The translations under genes and the position numbers were made by a program. The notes under the pieces were generated by a model. The model did no database searches and was not told where the DNA came from. It worked only from the letters and a program-made list of their open reading frames with translations. Positions 26,990 through 36,188 of a stretch of 64,000 nt of DNA are shown here, in pieces; the first letter of the stretch is position 1, and each line of letters opens with the position of its first letter. Source of the stretch: CAYNFR01 sp964396595 (GTDB lineage Bacteria > Bacteroidota > Bacteroidia > Chitinophagales > Saprospiraceae); NCBI GenBank assembly GCA_964396595.1, contig CAYNFR010000016.1, positions 4,871 to 68,870 on the forward strand. The letters are read 5' to 3'.

Positions 26990-29350
26990 TTATACTATCA
27001 CGCTTTCGTAGTCTTTGCCATCAATGATCATCTTTGCTATGATTTCGCAGAGAATTTCTGAAGTTCCGCCACCGATCTGACCTAGTCGGGCATCACGCCA
27101 CATACGCGCCATAGGATAATCTTCCATGTATCCATAGCCACCAAAAAGCTGAAGACATTCGAAACTAACTTTATCATGGAGCTTGGTCGCAAGCAATTTG
27201 GCCATTGAGGCTTCTTTTACTAAGTATTCGCCACGTGCATGACGGTCATATAGGCTGTAGACAAATTGTCGGTTTAGTTCGATTTCAGACGCCATCTCAG
27301 CGATACGATGTCTGATTACTTGGTATCGATTCAGTGGTTTGCCAAATGTCTCTCGCTCGCGTATATATTTGAGCGTAAGCTCTAAGGCATATTGAGAAGC
27401 AGACACTGCACCGAGTGCCATACTTAATCTTTCACTCACGAAGTGCATCATGATATAAAAGAACCCTTGATTTATTGATCCCAACATCTGTGAAGCAGGT
27501 ACGCGCACGTTGTCAAAACTGATCTCACCCGTATCCGATGCGTGCCAGCCCAATTTTTTTAACGCCCGTGCACTAACACCAGCTTGCGTGCGGTCTAAAA
27601 TAAACAGGCTTATGCCCTTGAGGCCCTCATCGGGGTTTGTTTTAACGGCGGTGATGATATAGTCACTATTCACACCATTAGTAATAAAAGTCTTGGAGCC
27701 GTTAATGATAAAATCGTCTCCATCTTTGACGGCTGTTGTCCTCAGCGCTTTTACATCTGAACCGCCACCCGGCTCCGTAATTGCTAAGCAGCCGATCAGC
27801 ATTCCTTGCACTCCCGATCTAAGATATTTTTGCTTCTGTTCTTCTGATCCTTCAGCGTTTATGTGCGTTAAGGCTAAAGACATGTGTGCTCCTATGGCAG
27901 CAGCAAATCCCCCAGAGTTTACTCTAGCCAGCTCTTCTGTAAAGACCACTGAATGCCAAATATCGAGATCGGAACCGCCATACCTTTCTGGCAGGGATAA
28001 ACCCATATAACCTTGCTCACCAAATTTTTCAAATATCTCACGGGGAATCGAGCCTTCTTCTTCCCACAGATCGATATATGGTATTACTTCTCGGCTCAAA
28101 AAATCCTTCAATGTAGATCTGAACAAGGCGTGTTGTTCGTTAAAAAAGCTGATATTGTCTTCATTGCTGCTAAGTGTGCCGGCGGCCGAGGCCTTTTCGT
28201 AACTTTTGTCATCAATGACCATTTTGGCAATGATTTCCCGCATTATTTCGGACGATCCTCCACCGATGGTGTTTACGCGTACATCTCTATACAGACGCGC
28301 CATCGGGTATTCTTCCATAAATCCATACCCACCAAAAAACTGTAAACACTCGCTCGCTTGACGTTGATTTAGTTCAGAACATAACATCTTTGCCATGCTG
28401 CACAGTTTTACATCATAGATCTGCTTATCGTAAATTTTGCAGCAATGATAGACGAAAGCTTTCATGGCTTCTTTTTCAGCATACATGGTAGCTATACGAT
28501 GCCTCAATACTTGAAACTTATCAATACTTCTGCCAAAGGCTTTGCGTTCGGACATATATTGGAGTGACTTAGCAAGCGCTGTTTCCATGGCTGTTATGCC
28601 TGTCGGCAATGCACATATACGCTCGAGTTGAAGGCCGTTCATCAGATAATAAAAGCCGCTTCCTTCATCCCCCAATAGGTGTTCAGCCGGAACGCGCACG
28701 TTGTCAAAGCTTAATTCTGCAGTATCCGAGGCATGCCATCCCAGCTTATTTAATTTGCGCGCAGAAACACCCGGCAGATGGGTATCAATAACAAGTAGGC
28801 TGATACCATACATGCCCGCCTCAGGCTTGGTTTTTACGGCTGTTACGACAAAATCACCATAGACTCCGTTAGTGATAAATGTCTTGGCACCATTAACGAT
28901 ATAGTGATCCCCCTCTCGAATAGCTCTCGTACTAATTCCTGCCACGTCAGAACCGGCTCCGGGCTCAGTAATACCTATACTCCCGATAAGCTCGCCCGTA
29001 ATAATCCCCGGCAGATATTTGTTTTTCAAAAAATCCGATCCAAACTTTAAGATGTACGGGGAGCACATATACTGTACTACCTGCTGCGTGATGATAAAGC
29101 CACCGGAGTTAATTCGGCCCAGTTCTTCATTGAAGACCACATCAAAATAGAAGTCCAATTCTTGCCCTCCATACTGAGCAGGATACGATAATCCTAAAAA
29201 TCCCATAGAGCCCATCTTGGTCCATATCTCTCTGGGAATTCTACCTGCTTCTTCCCATTCGTCAATATGAGGGATAACTTCTTTTTGTAAAAAATTTCTA
29301 AGGCTACTGCGAAACAGATCGTGTTCTTCAGAAAAAATCGGACTACGCAT
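26990..29350 (-). CDS. Tandem fusion of two acyl-CoA dehydrogenases
   Basis: A single 786-residue frame holds two complete acyl-CoA dehydrogenases: residues about 1-388 and 400-786, joined by a short Ser/Ala/Gly linker. The halves align end to end (EVIPHIDEWEEAGRIPRE / EVIPYIDLWEEEGSIPRE; ITEPGAGSDV / ITEPGGGSDV; FGGYGFMEEYPMARLYRDVR / FGGYGYMEDYPMARMWRDAR), roughly half identical by eye. Each keeps FAD and substrate motifs. The C-terminal base position of MCAD-type enzymes is Gly in both (IGGGSSEIM, IGGGTSEIL); a Glu in the helix-G position (LQLERI, FVSERL) matches isovaleryl-/long-chain-type enzymes. It is last of a tight four-gene run, three bases after the SDR gene. A pseudo-dimer in one chain is inferred. 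Confidence 0.9.
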   Translation of the reverse strand: MRSPIFSEEHDLFRSSLRNFLQKEVIPHIDEWEEAGRIPREIWTKMGSMGFLGLSYPAQYGGQELDFYFDVVFNEELGRINSGGFIITQQVVQYMCSPYILKFGSDFLKNKYLPGIITGELIGSIGITEPGAGSDVAGISTRAIREGDHYIVNGAKTFITNGVYGDFVVTAVKTKPEAGMYGISLLVIDTHLPGVSARKLNKLGWHASDTAELSFDNVRVPAEHLLGDEGSGFYYLMNGLQLERICALPTGITAMETALAKSLQYMSERKAFGRSIDKFQVLRHRIATMYAEKEAMKAFVYHCCKIYDKQIYDVKLCSMAKMLCSELNQRQASECLQFFGGYGFMEEYPMARLYRDVRVNTIGGGSSEIMREIIAKMVIDDKSYEKASAAGTLSSNEDNISFFNEQHALFRSTLKDFLSREVIPYIDLWEEEGSIPREIFEKFGEQGYMGLSLPERYGGSDLDIWHSVVFTEELARVNSGGFAAAIGAHMSLALTHINAEGSEEQKQKYLRSGVQGMLIGCLAITEPGGGSDVKALRTTAVKDGDDFIINGSKTFITNGVNSDYIITAVKTNPDEGLKGISLFILDRTQAGVSARALKKLGWHASDTGEISFDNVRVPASQMLGSINQGFFYIMMHFVSERLSMALGAVSASQYALELTLKYIRERETFGKPLNRYQVIRHRIAEMASEIELNRQFVYSLYDRHARGEYLVKEASMAKLLATKLHDKVSFECLQLFGGYGYMEDYPMARMWRDARLGQIGGGTSEILCEIIAKMIIDGKDYESVIV

Positions 29351-29352
29351 AA

Positions 29353-30168
29353 TTATTTATCATTTCGTAAAAGAGACTTGAGTTCATTGTACAAACTCAT
29401 TCTGTCTGTACTCAGATGTTCCATACCATCGACATATAGTGTTACACCACTGATATAGGATGAAAGAGGTGTGGACATAAACACCACCGCATTGGCTACT
29501 TCTTCTACAGAGCCCAATCTTTTCATTAGATTGCCTTCGGCAATGTTGCCAATAAAGTTTTTAATCATCGGTGGATAATTATCTAAACCTGAGGACTCGA
29601 TAATGCCCGGGGCAATGGCATTAACACGAATATTATATTCAGCCCACTCTTGAGCAAGTGTCTTAGTTAAATTTTCAACTCCTGCTCTTGCTGCACCGGT
29701 GTGCGCCATGCCGGGGAAGCCTCGGATGATATTGGCAATGATATTGACTATGATGCCTGAGTGTTGTGGAATAAATATCTCATTGGCTAATATCTGGGAC
29801 ATATAGAATGTGCCGTTCAGATTATTATTGATTACGGCACTCCATCCTTTTTCGCTGATAAGCTCGGCGGGTGCGGCAAATTGACCGCCGGCATTATTTA
29901 TCAGGATGTCAAGGCGACCGAAGTGTTCTTTGATGTGAGTGGAGATTCTATAAATTTCCTCTGTATTGCGTATATCACAAGGTATCGCGATACAGTTTCC
30001 TAGCGTCGACAATCTTTCTTGCGCCTCTAGAAGTGGCTTTTCTTTGCGGGATGATATGATGACTTGAGCGCCTAGTTTTAAATAAAGTTCGGCGATACTA
30101 TAGCCAATACCACTCCGTCCACCTGTTATCAGTGCTACTTTATTTTTGAGAATATCAGGATGATACAT
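29353..30168 (-). CDS. SDR oxidoreductase resembling 2,4-dienoyl-CoA reductase
   Basis: Starting at 30168 (MYHPDILKNKVALITGGRSGIG) gives 271 residues, 10 bases after the upstream gene; the upstream ATG at 30201 would overlap it. The NAD(P) motif is TGGRSGIG and NNAGGQF follows. The classical YxxxK is absent: the site reads MAHTGAARAGVENLTKTLAQ, with Thr157 for Tyr and Arg161 for Lys. The surrounding VNII...GAARAGVE...LAQEW and NNAGGQF strongly recall 2,4-dienoyl-CoA reductases, which also lack the Tyr, but those keep the Lys. With acyl-CoA dehydrogenases on both sides, reduction of an unsaturated acyl-CoA is the best guess. Confidence 0.82.
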   Translation of the reverse strand: MYHPDILKNKVALITGGRSGIGYSIAELYLKLGAQVIISSRKEKPLLEAQERLSTLGNCIAIPCDIRNTEEIYRISTHIKEHFGRLDILINNAGGQFAAPAELISEKGWSAVINNNLNGTFYMSQILANEIFIPQHSGIIVNIIANIIRGFPGMAHTGAARAGVENLTKTLAQEWAEYNIRVNAIAPGIIESSGLDNYPPMIKNFIGNIAEGNLMKRLGSVEEVANAVVFMSTPLSSYISGVTLYVDGMEHLSTDRMSLYNELKSLLRNDK

Positions 30169-30178
30169 AATGGAAATG

Positions 30179-31321
30179 TTAAAAGCCCATGGAGCGGCCA
30201 ATGATTTCTTTCATAATTTCATTTGTCCCGCCATAAATTCTGGATATGCGTGCATCTGTAAAAAATCTTGACACAGGATAATCAGTCATATAGCCATAAC
30301 CTCCGAATAGCTGAAGACATTGGTCGACGACTCTAGCCTGAAGATCAGAAGTCCAATATTTGGCCATGGCCGCTTTTTCAGCAGACAGGTCATCATTGTT
30401 TAATTCTAGGATACAACTATCGACAAATGTTCTGGCGATAGTGATTTCAGTCTTCATTTCTGCGAGTTTAAATCTCGAATTTTGAAAAGACCCTATTGAT
30501 CTCCCGAAGGCTTTTCGCTCTGTACAATATTGGATCGTCAGATCCAATAATCCTTCACAAGCTGCTACACATCCGACTGCTATGGATAAACGTTCTTGCG
30601 GCAGATTATGCATAAGATAATAAAATCCCAGTCCTTCTTGACCTAAAAGATTTTCGCAAGGTACTTCGACATCGTGAAAGAATAGCTCTGCGGTATCCTG
30701 TGCTTTTAGACCTATCTTATCGAGATTTTTTCCTCTTTCGAATCCCGGCATTACTCCCTCGACCAGCAGTAGGCTTATGCCCTTATGTTTTTCCTCCGGA
30801 TCAGTCTTAGCTACTACGATTACGAGGTCACTGTTGATACCATTCGTGATAAAGGTTTTAGAACCATTGAGGATATACTTATCTCCTTTTTTTATAGCGG
30901 TGGTTTTTACGCCTGCTAGGTCGCTGCCGGTGCCAGGTTCTGTCATAGCTATGGCTGTGATACATTCGCCAGCGGCGATGTCGGACATATATTTTTCTTT
31001 TTGTGCCGGCGTGAAATAGCTCAAAAAGTACGGAGCCATGATATCATTCTGTAAAGTGAATCCCGGCCCTGAAAACGACTCACGCGCTAATTGTTCGCTG
31101 ATTATCGAGTTAAAGCGAAAATCCTTGATACCCATGCCGCCGTATTGCTCAGGAAAATCCATACACAAGAAGCCCTGAGCTCCCGCTTTGAGCCATAGAT
31201 CGCGAGGTACGATCCCTTCTTTTTCCCACTGATGGTGAAAAGGTTTAATTTCTTTTTTGACAAATTCTGCATAAGCTTCTTGAAACATTTGAAGCTCTTC
31301 GGTCATGATATTTGAATTCAT
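30179..31321 (-). CDS. Acyl-CoA dehydrogenase
   Basis: A 380-residue FAD enzyme oxidising acyl-CoA to enoyl-CoA, passing electrons to electron-transfer flavoprotein. Domains: N-terminal helices, middle beta domain with AMTEPGTGSDLAGVKTTA, and C-terminal helices with FGGYGYMTDYPVSRFFTDAR. The helix-G Glu is present in LPQERLSIAVG; the MCAD-type C-terminal position is Gly (IYGGTNEIM), so it groups with the isovaleryl/long-chain type, as do both halves of the fusion protein in the same operon. Start MNSNIMTEELQMFQEAYAEF. It could equally act on branched-chain or dicarboxylic acyl-CoA; the substrate cannot be read from the sequence. Confidence 0.93.
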   Translation of the reverse strand: MNSNIMTEELQMFQEAYAEFVKKEIKPFHHQWEKEGIVPRDLWLKAGAQGFLCMDFPEQYGGMGIKDFRFNSIISEQLARESFSGPGFTLQNDIMAPYFLSYFTPAQKEKYMSDIAAGECITAIAMTEPGTGSDLAGVKTTAIKKGDKYILNGSKTFITNGINSDLVIVVAKTDPEEKHKGISLLLVEGVMPGFERGKNLDKIGLKAQDTAELFFHDVEVPCENLLGQEGLGFYYLMHNLPQERLSIAVGCVAACEGLLDLTIQYCTERKAFGRSIGSFQNSRFKLAEMKTEITIARTFVDSCILELNNDDLSAEKAAMAKYWTSDLQARVVDQCLQLFGGYGYMTDYPVSRFFTDARISRIYGGTNEIMKEIIGRSMGF

Positions 31322-31360
31322 AAATGTTTTATTGTCGCTTAATGATTAATCATCTCGTTG

Positions 31361-32338
31361 TCATACGTGCGGCACTACTACTACTTTTCCTTTGACTTTT
31401 CGATTGATCATATCCCTCAGTGCAAGCGGTGTTTCATGGAGGGGGTAGACCTTGTCGATGTGCGGATTAATTTTTCCTTCTTGTAATAGCTGAATAAGAT
31501 CGCGCACATTTTGTTGATGAATTTGTGGTTCTTTATAGACATGACTGCCCCAGAATACGCCGACTATTTCGCAGCCCTTGAGCAGGGGTAAGTTCATCGG
31601 GATGTTGGCGATACCCATCGGAAATCCCACAATTAGAAGTCGGCCTCCCCACGCCATTGAGCGAAGTGCTTTTTCGGTAAACTCTCCTCCGACGGGGTCA
31701 TAACAGATATTGATTCCTTTACCTTCGGTGATTTCCTTGATCTTATCGCGAAGGTCTTCAGTGGAGTAGTTTATCAAATAATCTGCACCTTTCGCTCGAC
31801 ATAAGTCGAGTTTATCTTGGGAGGAGGCAGCAGCAATGACGATTGCTCCTTTGGCTTTAGCTATTTCAACGGCAGCGAGACCGACACCTCCTGCTGCGCC
31901 GAGGATTAGTACTACTTCGCCTTCCTTGATCCTGCCACGTTGCACTAATGCGTGATAGCTGGTGCCGTAAGCCATCATGAAGGATGCTGCTACCTGATCG
32001 GGCATTCCGGGAGGGATCTTAACTGCTGAGGATTTATTGACAACTGCTTTTTCGGCGAATCCTCCTACCATTATTGCTCCGAATATTCGATCTCCCGGCG
32101 CGAATTCACTTACTTGCTCACCTACACTGATCACCGTTCCGGCGATATCGCTACCCGGCACGAATGGCATGGGTGGTTTAAACTGATATAATCCCTGTAT
32201 GATGAGTGTGTCAGGAAAATTGACGCTACAGGCATTGACCTTAATTAATAGGTCATTCTTACCTGGCAGGGGTTCTGCAATTTCTATCAGCTCAAGCTCT
32301 TCGGGCATTCCAAGTTTACTACATACTACAGCTTTCAT
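31361..32338 (-). CDS. Zinc-independent quinone-oxidoreductase-like MDR enzyme
   Basis: A 325-residue NADPH-dependent oxidoreductase of the quinone oxidoreductase/medium-chain dehydrogenase group. It has an N-terminal GroES-like domain (PFVPGSDIAGTVISVGEQV) and a Rossmann domain with ILGAAGGVGLAAVEIAKAKGA (about 145-165). Zinc ligands of alcohol dehydrogenases are missing. It is the first gene of the acyl-CoA operon (39 bases before the acyl-CoA dehydrogenase), so an enoyl-CoA or quinone substrate is plausible. Paralogues of this family are abundant, so the exact reaction is uncertain. Confidence 0.88.
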   Translation of the reverse strand: MKAVVCSKLGMPEELELIEIAEPLPGKNDLLIKVNACSVNFPDTLIIQGLYQFKPPMPFVPGSDIAGTVISVGEQVSEFAPGDRIFGAIMVGGFAEKAVVNKSSAVKIPPGMPDQVAASFMMAYGTSYHALVQRGRIKEGEVVLILGAAGGVGLAAVEIAKAKGAIVIAAASSQDKLDLCRAKGADYLINYSTEDLRDKIKEITEGKGINICYDPVGGEFTEKALRSMAWGGRLLIVGFPMGIANIPMNLPLLKGCEIVGVFWGSHVYKEPQIHQQNVRDLIQLLQEGKINPHIDKVYPLHETPLALRDMINRKVKGKVVVVPHV

Positions 32339-33307
32339 ACTTTCCTCTTTTCTGAGCTTTAAAATTAAGGATTGTGGCTCTGGTGAAGGGGATTTATAAT
32401 TTGCGAAATATATTGATCTTGCCTAGTGTCGAATTTGATGATTATGAGGCCGCTATGCTTTATGCTTCATCTGATTTGCTAAAGGAGCTGACTAAGGTGT
32501 GAGAAAACGGTCATGCGTTTTGGGTGCGGACAATAATGGAACGCTGAGGACATGGATATGGCGGATTTTCTCAGATGGGGTATGTGTTACTCAGTGAGTC
32601 AAAATGATCAAAAATGATTGTCATATTGTGAGATACGCCAAATGTTTGTAGCCTGGTTAGCCATCCATTGTTGTTTAGTGTCTATCCGAGAAGTATTCCA
32701 AAAATTATTTTATTTGGCTATTCTTTGAGTGTGTTCAATACTACTTTCGAGATGTTTATTGCGCTTCAATTCGCATCCGTCATTTCCAATATCTCTATTC
32801 GCAGTACTGTGCATTAAGCATAGGTTACTAGTCGATAGACAAATTGCTCATGCTTATGAGCATTGATTGATACCCATTGTTCTGATAATTTTTCTGGTAT
32901 AATATGCGCAATGTTGAATCGATCACGATCAATATCATGCTTTACACCACCAAAAGGCAATTCTAAAGCAGCCAATATTCGTCATATGGTATGTGTGGTT
33001 GTAATCAATTTATCAAAGATGAAAGTGAATTCTTGAACGTCTCTTAGTTAATAAGTAAATAGTCTGATATCAGAAAAGTTCCTTTCACGAATCTTTCTTA
33101 GGTGACGATTAAACGGTGTTTTGCTCGGGTAGGCTAAATAATAAAAAGACCTGAACAGTTTTATAAAATGTAGTTTCTCTAACTGATTATTTTGAGAGTG
33201 GTGGGTTTCGGTTTGACACAATTTTTGTTGAGTAAGTTTCTAAGTTCTTTCACCTGATCATAATTAGATAAAAGCATTTCTTCTTTGTAATATGAGTGTA
33301 GTTTACT
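32339..33307. other. Gene-poor 969-bp region with a decayed gene
   Basis: No intact gene longer than about 60 codons. The left part (32339-32607) shows only a short plus-strand frame ending at about 32501 (…LPSVEFDDYEAAMLYASSD…) that I cannot assign. The rest is the DUF262/DUF1524 pseudogene listed separately. A 34-codon minus-strand frame near 33180-33285 (MLLSNYDQVKELRNLL...) is unassigned and may be another remnant. Confidence 0.55.
32608..33225 (-). pseudogene. Decayed DUF262/DUF1524 (GmrSD-like) restriction gene, C-terminal part
   Basis: Reading the minus strand gives a recognisable protein broken by several lesions. In order: QLEKLHFIKLFRSFYYLAYP, then NRHLRKIRERNFSDI, a TAA at 33048-33050, FTFIFDKLITTTHTI, a TGA at 32982-32984, RILAALELPFGGVKHDID, then RFNIAHIIPEKLSEQW. 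After a one-base frameshift near 32830 it continues SNLCLMHSTANRDIGNDG, a TAA at 32710-32712, and ends NQATNIWRISQYDNHF with TGA at 32608. The HI-P...LSEQW, the (G)NLTLM-like segment and the W...R...A...IW tail are hallmarks of the DUF1524 HNH nuclease domain of GmrSD-type (type IV) restriction enzymes, which cut modified DNA. The N-terminal DUF262 half is missing or unreadable. Confidence 0.75.
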
Positions 33308-34045
33308 TTATTTCCCCTTGTCTTTGGGCGATTTACTGAAATGCTTGAGCATTATCACTTCTTGCGGTGTAAGATGTCTGAACCATCCACGGGGCAAGTC
33401 TTTTTTGGTGATACCCCCGTAGAATACTCTATCAAGCTTTATTATTTCATATCCCAGATGTTGAAATATGCGGCGTACAATGCGGTTTTTGCCAATATGT
33501 AACTCTATACCTACTTCTGATTTATCTGATCCTACGATCCAGTCTAGATCGTCAACCAGTGCGATTCCATCTTCTAATTCTAGACCGAGGCGGATAGCTT
33601 CGAGATGTTCGGAGCTGACCGGTTTATTTAATACGACGTGGTATCTTTTTTTAACCCCGTATTTAGGATGAGTGAGTTTTTCTGCGAGATCACCGTCATT
33701 GGTAAGGAGTAACAATCCTGTGGTCAATCTGTCGAGTCTGCCGACAGGGTAGATGCGCTCTTTGATTTTGGGTTGAATGATATCCAGCACTGTTTTTCTG
33801 GATTTTTCATCGGAGGTTGTCGTTACGACGTTTTTGGGCTTGTTCATGATGACATAAACAAAGTTGCGGTTAGGTCTAATTTTTTTACCGTTATATTCTA
33901 CGAGATCTTTAGGAGCGACTTCATAGGCAGGATTGGTTTCTACGGTGCCGTTCACACGGACTTTGCCAGACTTAATGATGTCTACCGCTTGTCGGCGAGA
34001 GCAGATACCACTGTGTGCGAGATATTTATTGAGTCGCATGTCCAT
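33308..34045 (-). CDS. RluB/RsuA-type ribosomal pseudouridine synthase
   Basis: A 245-residue enzyme with an N-terminal S4 RNA-binding domain (MRLNKYLAHSGICSRRQAVD) and the RsuA/RluB/E/F catalytic domain; the catalytic Asp is residue 105 in VGRLDRLTTGLLLLTNDG. It isomerises uridine to pseudouridine in rRNA, most likely 23S as for RluB. The basic tail HFSKSPKDKGK follows the domain. It lies three bases downstream of dnaB on the same strand and probably shares its transcript. RluB versus RluF or RsuA specificity cannot be decided from this alone. Confidence 0.92.
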   Translation of the reverse strand: MDMRLNKYLAHSGICSRRQAVDIIKSGKVRVNGTVETNPAYEVAPKDLVEYNGKKIRPNRNFVYVIMNKPKNVVTTTSDEKSRKTVLDIIQPKIKERIYPVGRLDRLTTGLLLLTNDGDLAEKLTHPKYGVKKRYHVVLNKPVSSEHLEAIRLGLELEDGIALVDDLDWIVGSDKSEVGIELHIGKNRIVRRIFQHLGYEIIKLDRVFYGGITKKDLPRGWFRHLTPQEVIMLKHFSKSPKDKGK

Positions 34046-34048
34046 AGG

Positions 34049-35563
34049 CTAGAAAGGTACGTCGTCTTCATCTAGGTTCATACGACTTGGTCTTATGATG
34101 TGAGCCGGCGCAGTAGGGTCTCTAAATCCGCCGTCGGTTGGCATTTTAAATCCGGTGCTACCCATATTTTCAAAGCGGACATATTGAGGCACGAATCTCA
34201 GGTTGACGGTTTCGAGAGAGCCGTTACGATGCTTGGCGATGATGATTTCTGCCAGATCTTTTGGGGTGTCCATGTCGTCATTTTCATAATATTCCGGACG
34301 ATAGATAAATGTAACGATATCGGCATCTTGCTCTATCGCACCCGATTCACGAAGATCCGATAGTACTGGACGCTTGTTTCCTCCTCGCGTTTCAACTGAT
34401 CGGCTGAGCTGTGAAAGAGCTATTACAGGTACATTCAGTTCCTTAGCCAAGCTTTTTAATGCGCGAGAGATAGAACTGATTTCTTGTTCGCGGTTACCTT
34501 TCTTTTGATTGGGCGCAGCAGTCATTAACTGAAGGTAGTCGATGATGATCAACTGTATATCATGATTTTGTTTTAGTCGGCGGCATTTAGCACGTAATTC
34601 GAATATATTAATCGCTGGTGTATCATCGATGAATATCGGAATTTCGGCCATATTATCAACCGTCTGGTTGAGTCTTTTCCATTCATCCGAACTCAGTTGA
34701 CCATTGCGCAGCTTACGGCTGTCAATACTGGCATCCATGGCGATAAGCCTCTGGACGAGCTGTGTATTGGCCATTTCTAATGAGAAAATGGCGACGGCTT
34801 TATGCAGAACAGCGGCATTTCGGGCGAGCGATAAGGTAAAGGCAGTTTTGCCCATACCCGGTCTTGCTGCCACAATGATAAGATCAGAAGACTGCCAGCC
34901 CGATGTCACCTTGTCCAATTCTGCGAATCCTGTGGGAACACCTGTTATGCTCTCTTCCTTCTTTGATACCGCTTCGATTTCTTTTCGTGTCTTTACGGCA
35001 AGGGAGCTCAGGCGTTCGTAACCTGTATTGAGGTTATGGTCTGTTATCTCGTAAAGATTTCTCTCCGCGTCATCGAGAAGTTCGAATACATCTTTTTCAT
35101 CTTCGAATGATCCCTTGATGGTCTGATTTGCAACCCGGATGAGTTCGCGCTGAATATATTTTTGGGAAACAATTCTTGCGTGATACTCTATATTGGCAGA
35201 AGAGGCAACCTTGTTAGTAAGCTCGATAAGGTAATTCAGACCGCCTACCTCTTCTAGTGATTTCGATTTCTTTAGTAGCTCGTGGACTGTAAGCAGATCT
35301 ATAGGTTGGGACTTCTCGAATAGTTCTAGCATCGCACTATAAATAGTACTATGCGCAGACTTATAAAAACTCTCGGGCTTCAATATTTCTATTACACTGG
35401 GCAGGCCATCTCTGTCAATCAGCATTGCGCCTATTACAGCCTCCTCGAGGTCGATGGCTTGTGGCATTATTCGGCCATAAAGAAGGGCATTAGCGTCTAT
35501 GTCGGCTTTGACCGAGCGCATTTTAGTTCCCTCTATGGGTTTTAATGAAGAGCCTTCTGACAT
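34049..35563 (-). CDS. dnaB: Replicative DNA helicase
   Basis: DnaB is the hexameric 5'-3' helicase of the replication fork. The 504 residues have the N-terminal DnaG-interacting domain (PQAIDLEEAVIGAML, about 35-140), a linker, and the RecA-type motor with Walker A ARPGMGKTAF, Walker B IIIDYLQLM, and LSQLSRSVETR and LRESGAIEQDAD motifs. No intein is present. The C-terminus has a short disordered acidic end (RPSRMNLDEDDVPF). It is preceded by a promoter element and a consensus DnaA box in the 625-bp upstream gap. Confidence 0.97.
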   Translation of the reverse strand: MSEGSSLKPIEGTKMRSVKADIDANALLYGRIMPQAIDLEEAVIGAMLIDRDGLPSVIEILKPESFYKSAHSTIYSAMLELFEKSQPIDLLTVHELLKKSKSLEEVGGLNYLIELTNKVASSANIEYHARIVSQKYIQRELIRVANQTIKGSFEDEKDVFELLDDAERNLYEITDHNLNTGYERLSSLAVKTRKEIEAVSKKEESITGVPTGFAELDKVTSGWQSSDLIIVAARPGMGKTAFTLSLARNAAVLHKAVAIFSLEMANTQLVQRLIAMDASIDSRKLRNGQLSSDEWKRLNQTVDNMAEIPIFIDDTPAINIFELRAKCRRLKQNHDIQLIIIDYLQLMTAAPNQKKGNREQEISSISRALKSLAKELNVPVIALSQLSRSVETRGGNKRPVLSDLRESGAIEQDADIVTFIYRPEYYENDDMDTPKDLAEIIIAKHRNGSLETVNLRFVPQYVRFENMGSTGFKMPTDGGFRDPTAPAHIIRPSRMNLDEDDVPF

Positions 35564-35605
35564 ACTAAATATTACAAAAAATTAAAATCCGAATTAATGG
35601 GAGGC

Positions 35606-35613
35606 CAAACATA
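35606..35613 (-). promoter_or_regulatory. Bacteroidota -7 promoter element for dnaB
   Basis: TATGTTTG on the minus strand matches TAnnTTTG, 43 bases before the dnaB ATG. A T-rich GGTTTTA lies near the expected -33 position. Confidence 0.55.
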
Positions 35614-35687
35614 AAACTTAATGTGCAGATGATAAAACCCGGCATTTTTTTGCTCAAAAAATAAACGTGTATAACTATATGCCACAT

Positions 35688-35696
35688 TGTGGATAA
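35688..35696. promoter_or_regulatory. Consensus DnaA box upstream of dnaB
   Basis: TGTGGATAA is the exact complement of the DnaA box TTATCCACA. It could regulate dnaB or belong to a replication origin; one perfect box alone does not prove either. Confidence 0.45.
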
Positions 35697-36188
35697 CGCC
35701 ATCACTATGTTAGTTACTCAATTTTGTCCCGACTATTTCTTTGAAACTCAATAAATATATGGAGATTTCTTTTAAATAGTAAAATATGTTAATGTGAATA
35801 ATTTTCTGATGACCATACTTCGCTCCGCTCAAATGTGCTTTATCAATATTTCTTGTTGATACTTTAAGGGCTTTGTGGTTATGTCGTTGCTTAATATTTA
35901 AATATTTCTATGTATAATTTATTGATTTATAGCATATTAAATCTTATGTCTGTGGCCTGTACGCATTTTCTGACATGATGATGGCTCATGATGTTTCTGT
36001 TCTCGACCTGTCAAGCTTAGATAATTGATTATTAGGGTTTTATGACTATTTGCGCCGGGGGCGAATGACTTATTTGACGACATATCCGGTTGTGCTGAAT
36101 ATGGTAATAGCTTGATGTCATCGTCGCATCAGGCCGCTAAGTAGTTTTTAACATTGTGAGCCAGAATAGGATAGGGGGGCGGATAGTT

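Larger units (their letters stand above)
35564..36188. other. AT-rich 625-bp intergenic region upstream of dnaB
   Basis: No gene seen on either strand. It holds the dnaB promoter element, a consensus DnaA box (35688) and a near match TGTGGTTAT near 35876. The stretch 35700-35960 is strongly AT-rich. The right end has a G-rich run (about 36165-36182) just after the mscS stop. Confidence 0.5.

Noticed and set aside
26990..29350. Fusion caused by a missed stop or frameshift
   Set aside because: The linker is clean coding sequence with no internal start and both halves are complete; it cannot be excluded without relatives but nothing in the sequence suggests an error.
32339..33307. Degraded insertion sequence
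   Set aside because: No terminal inverted repeats or transposase motifs were found; the readable protein remnant fits DUF262/DUF1524 instead.
34049..35563. Intein in dnaB
   Set aside because: The gene has normal length and the Walker A region is uninterrupted.
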